64,000 nucleotides of DNA from Maribacter_C sp947494565 (GTDB lineage Bacteria > Bacteroidota > Bacteroidia > Flavobacteriales > Flavobacteriaceae): the NCBI RefSeq assembly GCF_047345415.1, contig NZ_JBLFEP010000006.1:186001-250000 (forward strand), given 5' to 3'. Of the stretch, positions 41,851-50,775 are shown one piece after another. Under the pieces are notes generated by a model. That model ran no database searches, was not told the origin of the DNA, and saw only the letters and a list, made by a program, of their open reading frames with translations. A program made the translations under genes and the position numbers. Numbering within the stretch: position 1 is the first letter of the stretch; every line of letters begins with the position of its first letter.

Positions 41851-42900
41851 ATGAAACTATCGCATTTCAATTTTGAGCTTCCAGAGAATTTACTCGCCGA
41901 ATATCCAGCGGAAAACAGAGATGAGTCCAAGCTAATGGTCATCCATCGTGAAACGGGAAAGATTGAGCATAAGATGTTCAAAGATTTGATTGACTACTTT
42001 GATGAAGATGATATCATGGTCATCAACAATACAAAGGTCTTTCCAGCGAGATTATACGGAAATAAAGAGAAAACTGGAGCGCGAATCGAAGTGTTTTTAC
42101 TTCGTGAATTGAATGAAGAACAACGTCTTTGGGATGTTTTGGTCGACCCGGCACGTAAGATAAGAATCGGTAATAAACTCTATTTCGGTGATGATGAAAC
42201 CTTGGTTGCCGAAGTTATCGATAACACGACCTCAAGAGGAAGAACTTTGCGATTTCTCTACGATGGTTCGTATCTCGATTTCAGAAGAAAACTGAGGGAT
42301 TTAGGTCAAACCCCTTTGCCAAAATACATCAAGAGAGATGTGGAACCGGAAGATGAAGATCGATATCAGACCATTTATGCCAAGCATGAAGGAGCGGTAG
42401 CCGCACCTACGGCCGGACTCCATTTCTCAAAGCATCTTTTAAAACGTTTGGAAATCAAAGGAGTGAATTTCGCTGAACTCACCTTACACGTAGGCTTAGG
42501 TACTTTTAACCCGGTTGAGGTAGAAGACCTTTCGAAGCACAAGATGGATAGTGAGGAATTGATTATCGATGAAAGGGCTACTGAAATTGTAAATTCTGCC
42601 AAAATCAAAAAAAGAAAAATATGTGCCGTAGGTACTACGGCCATGCGTGGTTTGGAAAGCGCGGTTTCTTCGCAGCGCACACTGAACACCTTTGATGGAT
42701 GGACGAATAAATTCATTTTCCCTCCTTATGAGTTCAGTATTGCGAATGCCATGATTACGAACTTTCATTTGCCAAAATCGACCTTACTGATGATGGTCTC
42801 CGCATTTGTGGGGCATGACCTGATGAAAAAGGCATACAAAGAAGCTATTTTAGAACAGTATAAGTTCTATTCGTACGGCGATGCGATGCTGATTATATAG
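41851..42900 (+). CDS. queA: S-adenosylmethionine:tRNA ribosyltransferase-isomerase
   Basis: The protein has 349 residues. It transfers and isomerises the ribosyl part of SAM onto preQ1 in tRNA, making epoxyqueuosine. Family motifs are FELPENLLAEYPAENRDESKLMV, the INNTKVFPARLYG strand, GRTLRFLY, LGQTPLPKYIKR, the HEGAVAAPTAGLHFS signature, and LHVGLGTFNPVEVED. It is the usual length. It has its own promoter and is followed by hairpins, so it appears monocistronic. Other queuosine genes are not in the window. Confidence 0.96.
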   Translation: MKLSHFNFELPENLLAEYPAENRDESKLMVIHRETGKIEHKMFKDLIDYFDEDDIMVINNTKVFPARLYGNKEKTGARIEVFLLRELNEEQRLWDVLVDPARKIRIGNKLYFGDDETLVAEVIDNTTSRGRTLRFLYDGSYLDFRRKLRDLGQTPLPKYIKRDVEPEDEDRYQTIYAKHEGAVAAPTAGLHFSKHLLKRLEIKGVNFAELTLHVGLGTFNPVEVEDLSKHKMDSEELIIDERATEIVNSAKIKKRKICAVGTTAMRGLESAVSSQRTLNTFDGWTNKFIFPPYEFSIANAMITNFHLPKSTLLMMVSAFVGHDLMKKAYKEAILEQYKFYSYGDAMLII

Positions 42901-42918
42901 AACATATTTGTTTTTCCA

Positions 42919-42943
42919 TTACGGTAGAACTGGTATACCGTAA
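42919..42943. repeat. Hairpin after queA
   Basis: TTACGGTA (42919-42926) and TACCGTAA (42936-42943) are perfect complements around 9 bases. No T-run follows. It lies just before the stronger hairpin at 42949-42989. Confidence 0.4.
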
Positions 42944-42948
42944 GTTAT

Positions 42949-42989
42949 AAATCCCTCTTTAAGTTCAATACAAGCATAAGGAGGGATTT
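42949..42989 (+). terminator. Probable transcription terminator between queA and rlmN
   Basis: AAATCCCTC (42949-42957) and GAGGGATTT (42981-42989) form a 9-bp stem around a 23-base loop. The T-tract is short (TTTCTTAT), so termination efficiency is uncertain. It lies 48 bp after the queA stop and 14 bp before the rlmN GTG start, a position that could also affect rlmN translation. Confidence 0.5.
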
Positions 42990-43003
42990 CTTATACAACC
43001 TTC

Positions 43004-44041
43004 GTGAGCACAAAAAAAGACATTCGGGCCCTGACCAAAGAACAACTGCGCGATTTCTTTGTTGCTAATGGCGACAAGGCTTTTCGAGGCAATCAGGTGT
43101 ATGAATGGCTTTGGCAAAAATCGGCGCACTCCTTTGATGTGATGACCAATCTTTCAAAAGAGACCCGTGAAATGTTGGCACATAATTTCGTCATCAATCA
43201 CATCAAGGTCGATGTCATGCAACGAAGTAGTGATGGTACGATCAAGAATGCTGTACGCTTGCACGATGACTTGGTCGTAGAATCCGTGTTGATTCCGACA
43301 AGTACGCGAACAACGGCCTGTGTATCAAGCCAAGTAGGTTGCAGCTTAGATTGTAGGTTTTGTGCCACCGCACGACTGAAGCGAATGCGAAACCTAAACC
43401 CGGATGAAATTTATGACCAGGTGGTTGCTATCGATAACGAGAGTCGCCTGTACTTTGATCGCCCATTGAGCAATATCGTTTTCATGGGTATGGGCGAACC
43501 CCTGATGAATTACAATAACGTACTAAAAGCCATTGATAAAATCACTTCGCCCGAAGGTTTGGGTATGTCTCCGAAGCGAATTATTGTTTCGACCTCAGGA
43601 GTACCTAAAATGATCAAAAAGATGGCTGATGATAACGTCAAGTTCAAATTGGCGGTTTCCCTACACTCTGCAGTCGATGAAATTCGTACTTCCATAATGC
43701 CCTTCAATGCCACATTTTCCCTTACGGATCTTCGTGAAGCCCTTCAGTACTGGTATGAGAAAACCAAAAGTAGGATTACCTATGAGTATGTGGTATGGAA
43801 AGGAATCAACGATACGCAAAAAGACGCTGATGCCTTGGTTGCCTTTTGCCGATTCGCTCCTTCGAAAGTCAATTTAATCGAGTACAACCCAATTGATGAC
43901 GGAATGTTTCAGCAAGCCGCTCAAAAAGCCATTTCCATGTATACGGAAACACTCGAACGCAATAATATTGTTGTTACAGTGCGCCGTTCGAGGGGAAAAG
44001 ATATCGATGCCGCATGCGGACAGTTGGCCAATAAATCATAA
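43004..44041 (+). CDS. rlmN: Dual-specificity 23S rRNA/tRNA adenine C2-methyltransferase
   Basis: The protein has 345 residues. It is a radical-SAM enzyme that methylates A2503 of 23S rRNA. The CxxxCxxC cluster motif appears in SLDCRFCATA, preceded by VSSQVGC. NIVFMGMGEPLMNYNNV, RIIVSTSGVP and KLAVSLHS follow, and the final RRSRGKDIDAACGQLA holds the cysteine that forms the covalent rRNA intermediate. The start is a GTG at 43004, and no earlier in-frame candidate is needed. Confidence 0.96.
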   Translation: MSTKKDIRALTKEQLRDFFVANGDKAFRGNQVYEWLWQKSAHSFDVMTNLSKETREMLAHNFVINHIKVDVMQRSSDGTIKNAVRLHDDLVVESVLIPTSTRTTACVSSQVGCSLDCRFCATARLKRMRNLNPDEIYDQVVAIDNESRLYFDRPLSNIVFMGMGEPLMNYNNVLKAIDKITSPEGLGMSPKRIIVSTSGVPKMIKKMADDNVKFKLAVSLHSAVDEIRTSIMPFNATFSLTDLREALQYWYEKTKSRITYEYVVWKGINDTQKDADALVAFCRFAPSKVNLIEYNPIDDGMFQQAAQKAISMYTETLERNNIVVTVRRSRGKDIDAACGQLANKS

Positions 44042-44188
44042 GAGGTCCGTTCGAAAAGGGAACAAGCAATCCAAATCACCGTGGAACTTTATTTTTACGA
44101 GCATTACTACGGATGCGTACCAAGATACTCCGCGCTTTTCCCTAATTTTATGACTCAATTCAGACCTTACTGAAAAACGAACTTATTT

Positions 44189-45166
44189 TTGAAAGTCGTA
44201 TCTCAAATAAAAGACCCGATTCGTACGGAAATGGAACTTTTTGAAAGCAAGTTCCGCGATTCGATGTCGTCTCAAGTAGCCCTACTCAATAGAATTACCT
44301 ATTACATCGTAAACCGAAAGGGGAAGCAAATGCGGCCTATGTTTGTTTTTCTGTGTGCCAAACTCTTGAATGACGGTCAGGTTAATGAGCGAACATATCG
44401 GGGGGCTTCGGTAATAGAATTGATACATACGGCCACTTTGGTACATGATGACGTGGTAGACGAGAGTAATAAACGCCGCGGATTTTTCTCCATTAATGCA
44501 CTATGGAAGAACAAAATCGCAGTTTTGGTCGGGGATTATCTGCTTTCGAAGGGACTTTTATTATCGATTGATCATGGTGATTTTGACCTTTTGCGAATTA
44601 TTTCGGTTGCCGTTCGTGAGATGAGTGAGGGAGAGTTGTTGCAAATTGAAAAAGCACGCAGACTCGATATAACAGAGGATATCTACTATGATATCATTAG
44701 ACAAAAGACGGCTACCTTAATAGCAGCCTGCTGCGCTCTTGGAGCTTGTTCGGTGAAGCCAGGGTCTTCAGACGTGGAAACGTTTCGAAAATTTGGTGAA
44801 TTTTGCGGAATGGCCTTTCAAATAAAGGACGACCTTTTTGATTATGGCACCGAACAAATCGGCAAGCCTACAGGTATCGATATCAAAGAACAAAAAATGA
44901 CGTTGCCGCTCATCCATGTATTGAACAACTGTTCAAACAAGGAGAAAAAGTGGTTGATCAATTCGGTAAAAAACCATAATCAGAACAAGAAACGCGTCAA
45001 AGAGGTTATTTCATTTGTGAAAGATCGTGGCGGATTGGATTATGCGGTTTCAAAAATGTTAGTGTTCAAAGAACAGGCATTGCGATTATTGGAAGCCTAT
45101 CCGCCCTCAAGCTACCGAAGCGCTCTTGAACTCATGGTCAACTATGTGGTCGAAAGAAAAAAATAG
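44189..45166 (+). CDS. Trans-polyprenyl diphosphate synthase (octaprenyl/heptaprenyl-type)
   Basis: The protein has 325 residues. Both aspartate-rich motifs are present: FARM-type LVHDDVVDESNKRRG and SARM-type IKDDLFDYGTEQIGKPTGID, plus VNRKGKQMRPMFVFL. It elongates allylic diphosphates with IPP, probably for the menaquinone side chain. The TTG at 44189 gives the N terminus usual in relatives (MKVVSQIKDPI), but the only good promoter element (TATTTTTG, 44184-44191) overlaps it. Either an upstream promoter is used or translation begins at the ATG at 44231. Confidence 0.92.
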   Translation: MKVVSQIKDPIRTEMELFESKFRDSMSSQVALLNRITYYIVNRKGKQMRPMFVFLCAKLLNDGQVNERTYRGASVIELIHTATLVHDDVVDESNKRRGFFSINALWKNKIAVLVGDYLLSKGLLLSIDHGDFDLLRIISVAVREMSEGELLQIEKARRLDITEDIYYDIIRQKTATLIAACCALGACSVKPGSSDVETFRKFGEFCGMAFQIKDDLFDYGTEQIGKPTGIDIKEQKMTLPLIHVLNNCSNKEKKWLINSVKNHNQNKKRVKEVISFVKDRGGLDYAVSKMLVFKEQALRLLEAYPPSSYRSALELMVNYVVERKK

Positions 45167-45237
45167 ATTTTTTTAACTTCAGGCAACAGAATGAAGATTT
45201 GTGGCGTCTATGCTAATAGAAGACAACGATAAAGACC

Positions 45238-45801
45238 TTGAAAATCATACCATTTTATAGTAACGAGAAGCAACTGATCAAGAAATCGGTATCAGGTGAT
45301 CGTGAGGCGCAAAAGCGGCTATACGAAAAGCATGCGCCAAAAATGTTGAGTGTGTGTCGGCAATATGTCAAAGATGTGCATTTTGCTGAAGACGTCATGA
45401 TCAACGGTTTTGTAAAGGTGTTCAAGCACCTTGACAGTTTTCGTTTCGATGGTAGTTTTGAAGGCTGGGTAAGAAGGATAATGGTACGTGAAAGCATATC
45501 GCATTTGAGAAAACAACAGTTCGTGGTCTTTGATGATACTGTTTTTGAGAAAACGGCCTCACCCAGTGTGACGGTCTCCTCTGAATTGGATGTAGCTCAT
45601 ATTCAGGGTCTTATCGATGGACTGCCTGAGGGGTATCGAGCGGTATTCGTGTTATTTGCAGTAGAGGGCTATTCCCATACCGAGATAGCAAAAATGCTCA
45701 ACATTTCAGAAGGTACTTCAAGGTCTCAATTGTTCAAATCACGAAAAATGTTAAAAGAGAAATTAAAGAAGCAAAATATTATAGGATATGGCACCGAATA
45801 A
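45238..45801 (+). CDS. ECF-type RNA polymerase sigma-70 factor
   Basis: The protein has 187 residues. Region 2 is visible as LYEKHAPKMLSVCRQYVKDVHFAEDVMINGFVKVFKHLDSF and EGWVRRIMVRESISHLRK, and region 4 as IDGLPEGYRAVFVLFAVEGYSHTEIAKMLNISEGTSRSQLFKSRKMLKEKL. It directs RNA polymerase to a stress or envelope regulon. The start is TTG 45238. It overlaps the next gene, a single-pass membrane protein that is probably its anti-sigma or partner, by 14 bp. The target promoter is not known. Confidence 0.93.
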   Translation: MKIIPFYSNEKQLIKKSVSGDREAQKRLYEKHAPKMLSVCRQYVKDVHFAEDVMINGFVKVFKHLDSFRFDGSFEGWVRRIMVRESISHLRKQQFVVFDDTVFEKTASPSVTVSSELDVAHIQGLIDGLPEGYRAVFVLFAVEGYSHTEIAKMLNISEGTSRSQLFKSRKMLKEKLKKQNIIGYGTE

Positions 45802-46528
45802 ATTTGAAAAACATATCAAAAAAGAACTCGAAAATCGAGAGATACAACCTTCATCCGATGCTTGGCTAAAGTTGAGCGATAGGCTAGATGATACGTCCGC
45901 TGAACAGCCGAGAAAAAAAGGATATTTATGGTACGCCGTAGCAGCATGTTTCATAGGCCTGATTGTTCTTTCTACCATTTTCTTTAAAGGTACTGCTCCA
46001 GTTTCCGAACCTGCAATTCAGGTGGTCGAAGATGCAACCAAGAGTGGTGAAGAGGTCGAGGATTTTTCAAAGGACACTACTCCGCACCCACCGGTTGAAG
46101 TAGTAATCAATGAAGAAGCGCCCAAGCAGAAAGTAGAAAGAAAGCCGACTATAGAAAAGAAGGAAATTCTTGAAACGGAAAATGCAAATACCCAACTTGC
46201 CGATTCCTCGGAAAAGGTCGAAGTTCCCTTGAGTGATCCTTCCGAGGAGATCATAAAGACCAAACTCATGGAAGTACTTGCCCAAGTAGACGCTCTAGAA
46301 CAAAACCAAGAGCAAATAACCGATGCTGAAGTAGACTCGTTATTGCGTAAGGCTCAAGAAGAGTTGTTGACGGGCCCCCTTTTCCGTAACGATCAAAGTG
46401 TAGATGCTATGGCCTTATTGTCCGAAGTGGAGAATGAGCTTGATAAATCATTCCGAGATCAAATTTTCGAATCTTTAAAAAGTGGATTCCTAAAAGTTCG
46501 TACAGCCGTTGCAGATCGCAACAATTAA
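45788..46528 (+). CDS. Single-pass membrane protein, probable anti-sigma factor
   Basis: The protein has 246 residues. A cytoplasmic N-terminal segment (FEKHIKKELENREIQPSSDAWLKLSDRLD) precedes one transmembrane helix (YAVAACFIGLIVLSTIFF, about residues 53-72). A Glu/Lys/Thr-rich extracytoplasmic stalk follows, then helices at the C terminus (EEIIKTKLMEVLAQVDALEQNQEQI). Topology and a 14-bp overlap with the sigma gene fit an anti-sigma role, as inferred from position. It has no classical zinc-binding ASD motif. Confidence 0.7.
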   Translation: MAPNKFEKHIKKELENREIQPSSDAWLKLSDRLDDTSAEQPRKKGYLWYAVAACFIGLIVLSTIFFKGTAPVSEPAIQVVEDATKSGEEVEDFSKDTTPHPPVEVVINEEAPKQKVERKPTIEKKEILETENANTQLADSSEKVEVPLSDPSEEIIKTKLMEVLAQVDALEQNQEQITDAEVDSLLRKAQEELLTGPLFRNDQSVDAMALLSEVENELDKSFRDQIFESLKSGFLKVRTAVADRNN

Positions 46529-46561
46529 TATTCATCAATCAATAATACATGCTCCATTCGC

Positions 46562-46579
46562 CCCCTTCCTCGGAAGGGG
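46562..46579. repeat. GC-rich palindrome, REP-like
   Basis: CCCCTTCC and GGAAGGGG flank TC, within a wider G/C-rich block (46560-46590) followed by GTAGGGTGAGGG-type sequence. It stands out sharply from the AT-rich surroundings. Similar C-rich/G-rich palindromes recur in flavobacterial intergenic regions, from general knowledge; copies elsewhere in this window were not found. Confidence 0.5.
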
Positions 46580-46610
46580 TAGGGTGAGGGTTGAGCAAAT
46601 CAAAATCATT

Positions 46611-47681
46611 ATGAGAACAATTACACTTTATTTTTTACTTGCACTCGTTGCATTTATTTCACAGCGCCTGAATGCCCAACATGAAGACTACCAAAAGAAA
46701 GTAGAGGTACTTCAAAGTTTGAAAGAAGATGTTGTTAAACAAGAAAAAGAAGCTTTAAAAGAAGAAATTGAAACTATCAACGAACAACTGAAGAATGATG
46801 ATATTTCTTTCGAACAGGCAAAAACCCGAAAAGAGGCGGCAGCGAAAAAACATGCGCTGAATATCGAAAACAGCATGGCTATAATCGACAACAAAATTCT
46901 CTTACTAGAACGAAACGAAGGAGAGACCTTTATTCTATCCGAGTCGGAAGAATACGATGACGGCATGTTCAAAATCGATATCAATGGGGAGCGGGTGTTG
47001 TCTTTCAATTCTAGAGATTGGAAGGTCGATGTGAAATATGATCGCCGCACCTATATCGACCCAGTGATCGCCTTTGGACTGAACAATGCGATAATCGATG
47101 GCCAGTCGCTTGAAGATTCTCCCTATAAACTAGGAGGAAGTCGTTTTCTTGAGCTGGGATGGGCCTGGAGAACACGTGTGTTAAAGAATTCCAATGCGCT
47201 GCGTTTGAGCTACGGGGTGTCCTTTCAATTCAATGGGCTGAAACCGAAAAACAATCAGTTTTTCACGGTTGAAAATGGGCAAACCGAACTTCAGGAGTTT
47301 GAGTTTGAATTGAGAAAATCGAAATTCCGAATGGATAATTTGGTCTTTCCAGTACATTTCGAATTTGGGCCTTCAAGGTACATCGAGAGTGAAAACAAGA
47401 TCCGATACTCCATTCGCAATCAATTTCGATTTGGTATCGGGGGCTATGGAGGATTTAACCTAGGAACAAGGCAAAAACTAAAGTACCGTCGTGAGGGTGA
47501 AAACGTCAAGGATAAATTGAAAAGAGGTTATAATACCTCTAACTTCATATATGGCTTAAGTGCTTATATTGGTTTTGACGGGGTGCAGCTGTATGCAAAG
47601 TATGACCTGAATCCCATTTTTAGAAATGCCACTGTCGAGCAGCGAAACGTTTCATTGGGAATGCGGTTAGACCTTGATTAA
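46611..47681 (+). CDS. Outer-membrane beta-barrel protein with N-terminal coiled coil
   Basis: The protein has 356 residues from ATG 46611, where a signal peptide begins (MRTITLYFLLALVAFISQRLNAQ); the in-frame ORF extends about 100 bp upstream through the palindrome but without a coding look. Residues about 24-100 are a Lys/Glu-rich coiled coil (QKKVEVLQSLKEDVVKQEKEALKEEIETINEQ). The C-terminal two thirds alternate strands typical of a barrel (RLSYGVSFQFNGLKPKNN, IRYSIRNQFRFGIGGYGGFNLG) and end in a short strand with SLGMRLDLD. It follows the sigma/anti-sigma pair and may be its regulated output. Confidence 0.7.
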   Translation: MRTITLYFLLALVAFISQRLNAQHEDYQKKVEVLQSLKEDVVKQEKEALKEEIETINEQLKNDDISFEQAKTRKEAAAKKHALNIENSMAIIDNKILLLERNEGETFILSESEEYDDGMFKIDINGERVLSFNSRDWKVDVKYDRRTYIDPVIAFGLNNAIIDGQSLEDSPYKLGGSRFLELGWAWRTRVLKNSNALRLSYGVSFQFNGLKPKNNQFFTVENGQTELQEFEFELRKSKFRMDNLVFPVHFEFGPSRYIESENKIRYSIRNQFRFGIGGYGGFNLGTRQKLKYRREGENVKDKLKRGYNTSNFIYGLSAYIGFDGVQLYAKYDLNPIFRNATVEQRNVSLGMRLDLD

Positions 47682-47691
47682 TCTACTTGAA

Positions 47692-48582
47692 ATGAAAACG
47701 AGCATAAAAAAAATACGCCCCTATATCATTCTGCTAACGACCGCCTTTTGGTTGTATAACTGCAAAGATTCCGGATCGAAAGTCGAGGCCGATCCTGGGA
47801 CGCAACAGGAGAGTCAAAAAGAAGTTTTGTTGATCGGCACTTTTCACTATAACAACCCAGGTGCAGACGTGGCCAAAACCAAGTCATTCGACATTCTGAA
47901 TGATGACTCACAGCAGGAGCTCGACGATATAGCACATCGGATTTCCGAATTCAATCCAACTAAGATTTTTGTGGAATGGGAGCACGATGAGCAGATGCAA
48001 CTAGACTCCCTTCGTAAGCGCTATGCAGATAACACCTATTTTTCGGATGATAGTTTAAGTGATTTTTATAGAAAGAATGAAATATTTCAATTAGCGTTTA
48101 GAGCCGCCAAATTGGGGGAAATAGAGGAGATAATCGGTTTTGACTATAAAACGGAATTCCCATTCGACAGCCTTATGGTGGTCCTTGAGAAACACGAGCA
48201 AGTGGATATTCAATCCAGAATTGGAAAAATAGTCGAGGTTTTCACCTCCGACTTTGATGAGAAGATTGAAAATGGGGAATCTTTATTGGACTTGACCTAT
48301 TATTTGAATACGGAGAAGTTCAGAGCAATGAGTAATCGTTTTCATATCGAAATACCCTTACTTGTGGGGCCAAAGGATAATTTTATCGGTCCGTATCTTA
48401 CTTCGGAGTGGTACCGACGCAATCTATACATGTGGTCTTTAGTTCAAAAAAGTGCTACGGATGACGATAGACGAATAATGATCTTGGCCGGGGCCAGCCA
48501 TGCGGCAATGTTCAAGGATTTCATAGATGACAATACGGTTTGGTCGGTCGTTGAATTAAAGGCTGTCATGGAAGACAACTGA
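47692..48582 (+). CDS. DUF5694-like secreted or lipid-anchored protein
   Basis: The protein has 296 residues from ATG 47692; the N-terminal run IILLTTAFWLYNC is a likely lipobox. The mature part starts EVLLIGTFHYNNPGADVAKTKSFDILNDDSQ, with IFVEWEHD, and ends with a conserved ILAGASHAAMFKDFI. The pattern of His and Glu residues (GTFHY, FVEWE, GASHA) resembles TraB/GumN-type putative hydrolases. No enzymatic role is known. It follows the outer-membrane gene by 10 bp. Confidence 0.7.
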   Translation: MKTSIKKIRPYIILLTTAFWLYNCKDSGSKVEADPGTQQESQKEVLLIGTFHYNNPGADVAKTKSFDILNDDSQQELDDIAHRISEFNPTKIFVEWEHDEQMQLDSLRKRYADNTYFSDDSLSDFYRKNEIFQLAFRAAKLGEIEEIIGFDYKTEFPFDSLMVVLEKHEQVDIQSRIGKIVEVFTSDFDEKIENGESLLDLTYYLNTEKFRAMSNRFHIEIPLLVGPKDNFIGPYLTSEWYRRNLYMWSLVQKSATDDDRRIMILAGASHAAMFKDFIDDNTVWSVVELKAVMEDN

Positions 48583-48619
48583 GCTACTGAAATCGGTTAG
48601 AGGATAAGGGGGTACAGCC

Positions 48620-48871
48620 TCAATCCACCTGAGCGTTCCGTTGCATTTCTTCGGTGAATTCATTTTCAAAATAAACCCGTTTGCAATGTTCGCATTCGGC
48701 AATGGTATGTCTTGAGAACCTGAAAATCTTTATCCAGAAGAGGTGAAACCAATTACTGGTCTGTGAAAGGGTTAAGGTGTCCGGTTGTGCACAATAAGGA
48801 CATTTCACTCCATGAAGTGATTTGATTTCTGTTTTTCCAGGTCGGGTGCCGAAGAACAATATCATGATCAA
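48620..48871 (-). CDS. Zinc-ribbon protein
   Basis: The protein has 83 residues. Two CxxC knuckles (KCPYCAQ and CEHCKR) are separated by about 37 residues, as expected for a zinc-ribbon domain. The region between them (SNWFHLFWIKIFRFSRH) is hydrophobic and basic and may contact a membrane. Such small ribbons are common in Bacteroidetes and their role is unknown. It is convergent with the DUF5694 gene and divergent from the next. Confidence 0.7.
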   Translation of the reverse strand: MIMILFFGTRPGKTEIKSLHGVKCPYCAQPDTLTLSQTSNWFHLFWIKIFRFSRHTIAECEHCKRVYFENEFTEEMQRNAQVD

Positions 48872-48933
48872 GCATTTGTATATCGTGACAAATTACATAA
48901 AATAATGGAAGAGTCTAATAGTTAAACAGTCGT

Positions 48934-49653
48934 ATGGAACCAACAAATAGAACGGCAAGAATAGCCGGTTTTTTCTACCTCTTGCTCATTGTCAGTGGTA
49001 TTTTCAGCATACTTTATGTTCCCTCCGAATTAATACTGTGGGATAATGCCGCTGAGACGGTGCAGAACATAACCAGTTCACAATTATTATTTAAATTGGG
49101 TATACTGGGTAATTTGGTATGTTTTACCTGCTTTATAGCGGTGCCGGTTGTCTTATTTAGGTTATTGCGGTCAGTAAAACAAGAGCAGGCCGCGCTCATG
49201 GTAGTTTTCGCACTAACAAGTGTGCCGATTTCTTATTTGAATATCGTAAATCATATGGATGTTCTTGCCCTTATAGACAATGTGCAATACGCAAACATAC
49301 ACGGGGTCGATAGCTTGAATTCTGAAGTGATGTTACTACTTGAATCGTTTAATAACGGTACTCTAGTGGCCCATGTTTTTTGGGGTTTATGGCTCTTTCC
49401 CTTTGGATATCTCGTGTATCAATCTGGGTTTTTACCGAAATTTTTTGGAGTTATGCTCATGCTCGGATGCATCGGATATCTAATCGACTTTTTGGGTTAT
49501 TTTCTTTTTGAAGGATATGGGGGGAGCCTAGTTTCCGATATAGCCGGAATACCGGCTAGTGTAGGGGAAATAGGTATTTGTTTATGGCTGCTCATCAAGG
49601 GGGTCGGCACCAATAAAATAAATAAGGGTGATGGGGCTATTGCCCATGGATAG
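48934..49653 (+). CDS. DUF4386-type multi-pass membrane protein
   Basis: The protein has 239 residues with about six transmembrane helices (AGFFYLLLIVSGIFSILYV, LLFKLGILGNLVCFTCFIAVPVV, VFALTSVPISYLNIV, VFWGLWLFPFGYLVY, GVMLMLGCIGYLIDFLGYF, GEIGICLWLLIKGV). The start MEPTNRTARIAGFFYLL matches the DUF4386 family. Function is unknown. It is a single gene without clear operon partners. Confidence 0.75.
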   Translation: MEPTNRTARIAGFFYLLLIVSGIFSILYVPSELILWDNAAETVQNITSSQLLFKLGILGNLVCFTCFIAVPVVLFRLLRSVKQEQAALMVVFALTSVPISYLNIVNHMDVLALIDNVQYANIHGVDSLNSEVMLLLESFNNGTLVAHVFWGLWLFPFGYLVYQSGFLPKFFGVMLMLGCIGYLIDFLGYFLFEGYGGSLVSDIAGIPASVGEIGICLWLLIKGVGTNKINKGDGAIAHG

Positions 49654-49755
49654 CTATTCAAAATGAACGAAAATATGTCCGATTTTACCATACATAGGGT
49701 TCAAATATCCGGCACCCTCTCTTGATAGTCGGGTTGTATGCGCGTGAATGGATCT

Positions 49756-50631
49756 TTAAAACCGTTTTAAATGGTGGATTTCGAATGTCCACTCCGGCGT
49801 ATACAACGTATCGGTTAGTTCCATACCGTACCACGGATTCATAACACTGTCATTTGGGTTTTTGAGAAGTTGCAATTCTTGGGCGGGCATATAACTTTGC
49901 GCCAACAGCACTATTTTTTTCCCACTTTCTTGATGGATGGCCATATCGACAACAATGATGGCATGCCCAGGAAAACCACCTTTAATAAAGGTATCGCCGA
50001 TGTCTATGGCATCTAATGAAATTGGTTTCATCTCTTTTTCCAAAGAAGCGGTGCCCGCGTAGCTGAAGACCATTTCAAGGTATTTCCAAAAATCGATATA
50101 GGAAGTAGAAGGCGTTGTACCGTTGGTCCATCGAACTTGGTTCCCCGAAACTTTAATCCGTTTTCCGTTCCTCCATGGAATATAATCCGCACGAAAGCCA
50201 TTGGTGAAATTGAAGCCGATACTATCGTATTTCTTTTCTTTGAAAAAGTACTCGGCCCTTAAACGAATAATGGCATCGGCACATTGATGAAGATCTCTTT
50301 TTCCAATCGGTAAGTCGATAACGGCCTCATAGACATTGCTGTTAGGTTTGAAAGAACCGTCAAAATAAGTCACTTTTGAATTCACCTTCTTTAAAGGAAG
50401 TTGCCTTAAATAGTGTTGAAATGAACCTGAGTCTACTTCGGACCTTCGATAACCATCAGGTGTGGAAAACCTTTTTTCGATGGTGTTTTCCATAGGGTAG
50501 GACAATTGGTCGACGGCAGGGTGTATGATTTCCTTGTTTTTTGCAGCTGTTTCGTTGTCTTTCGGAGTGGGCCCACCACAGGCTTGAACGATAAGAAGCA
50601 AGAATACTACCGAGACTACATTTTTATACAT
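49756..50631 (-). CDS. DUF4846-family lipoprotein
   Basis: The protein has 291 residues with a lipoprotein signal (VVSVVFLLLIVQACGG). Mature features are FSTPDGYRRSEVDSGSFQHYLRQLPL, VIDLPIGKRDLHQCADAIIRLRAEYF, and FIKGGFPGHAIIVVDMA, all typical of DUF4846. The GHAIIV segment recalls a cysteine-protease-like His, but no catalytic Cys is evident. Function is unknown. It is convergent with the DUF4386 gene. Confidence 0.75.
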   Translation of the reverse strand: MYKNVVSVVFLLLIVQACGGPTPKDNETAAKNKEIIHPAVDQLSYPMENTIEKRFSTPDGYRRSEVDSGSFQHYLRQLPLKKVNSKVTYFDGSFKPNSNVYEAVIDLPIGKRDLHQCADAIIRLRAEYFFKEKKYDSIGFNFTNGFRADYIPWRNGKRIKVSGNQVRWTNGTTPSTSYIDFWKYLEMVFSYAGTASLEKEMKPISLDAIDIGDTFIKGGFPGHAIIVVDMAIHQESGKKIVLLAQSYMPAQELQLLKNPNDSVMNPWYGMELTDTLYTPEWTFEIHHLKRF

Positions 50632-50775
50632 GCCTGTATTATTTTGTTTCCACGCTCTTTTTAGAAGAGATACGACAACATAAGGCTTTTAAAGATAGGT
50701 CCCGCCTGCCAAACTAGAAACATGGACAAATGTAATAGGGCTGACGGGACTTCTCAATAAACAACCAACTGATTC

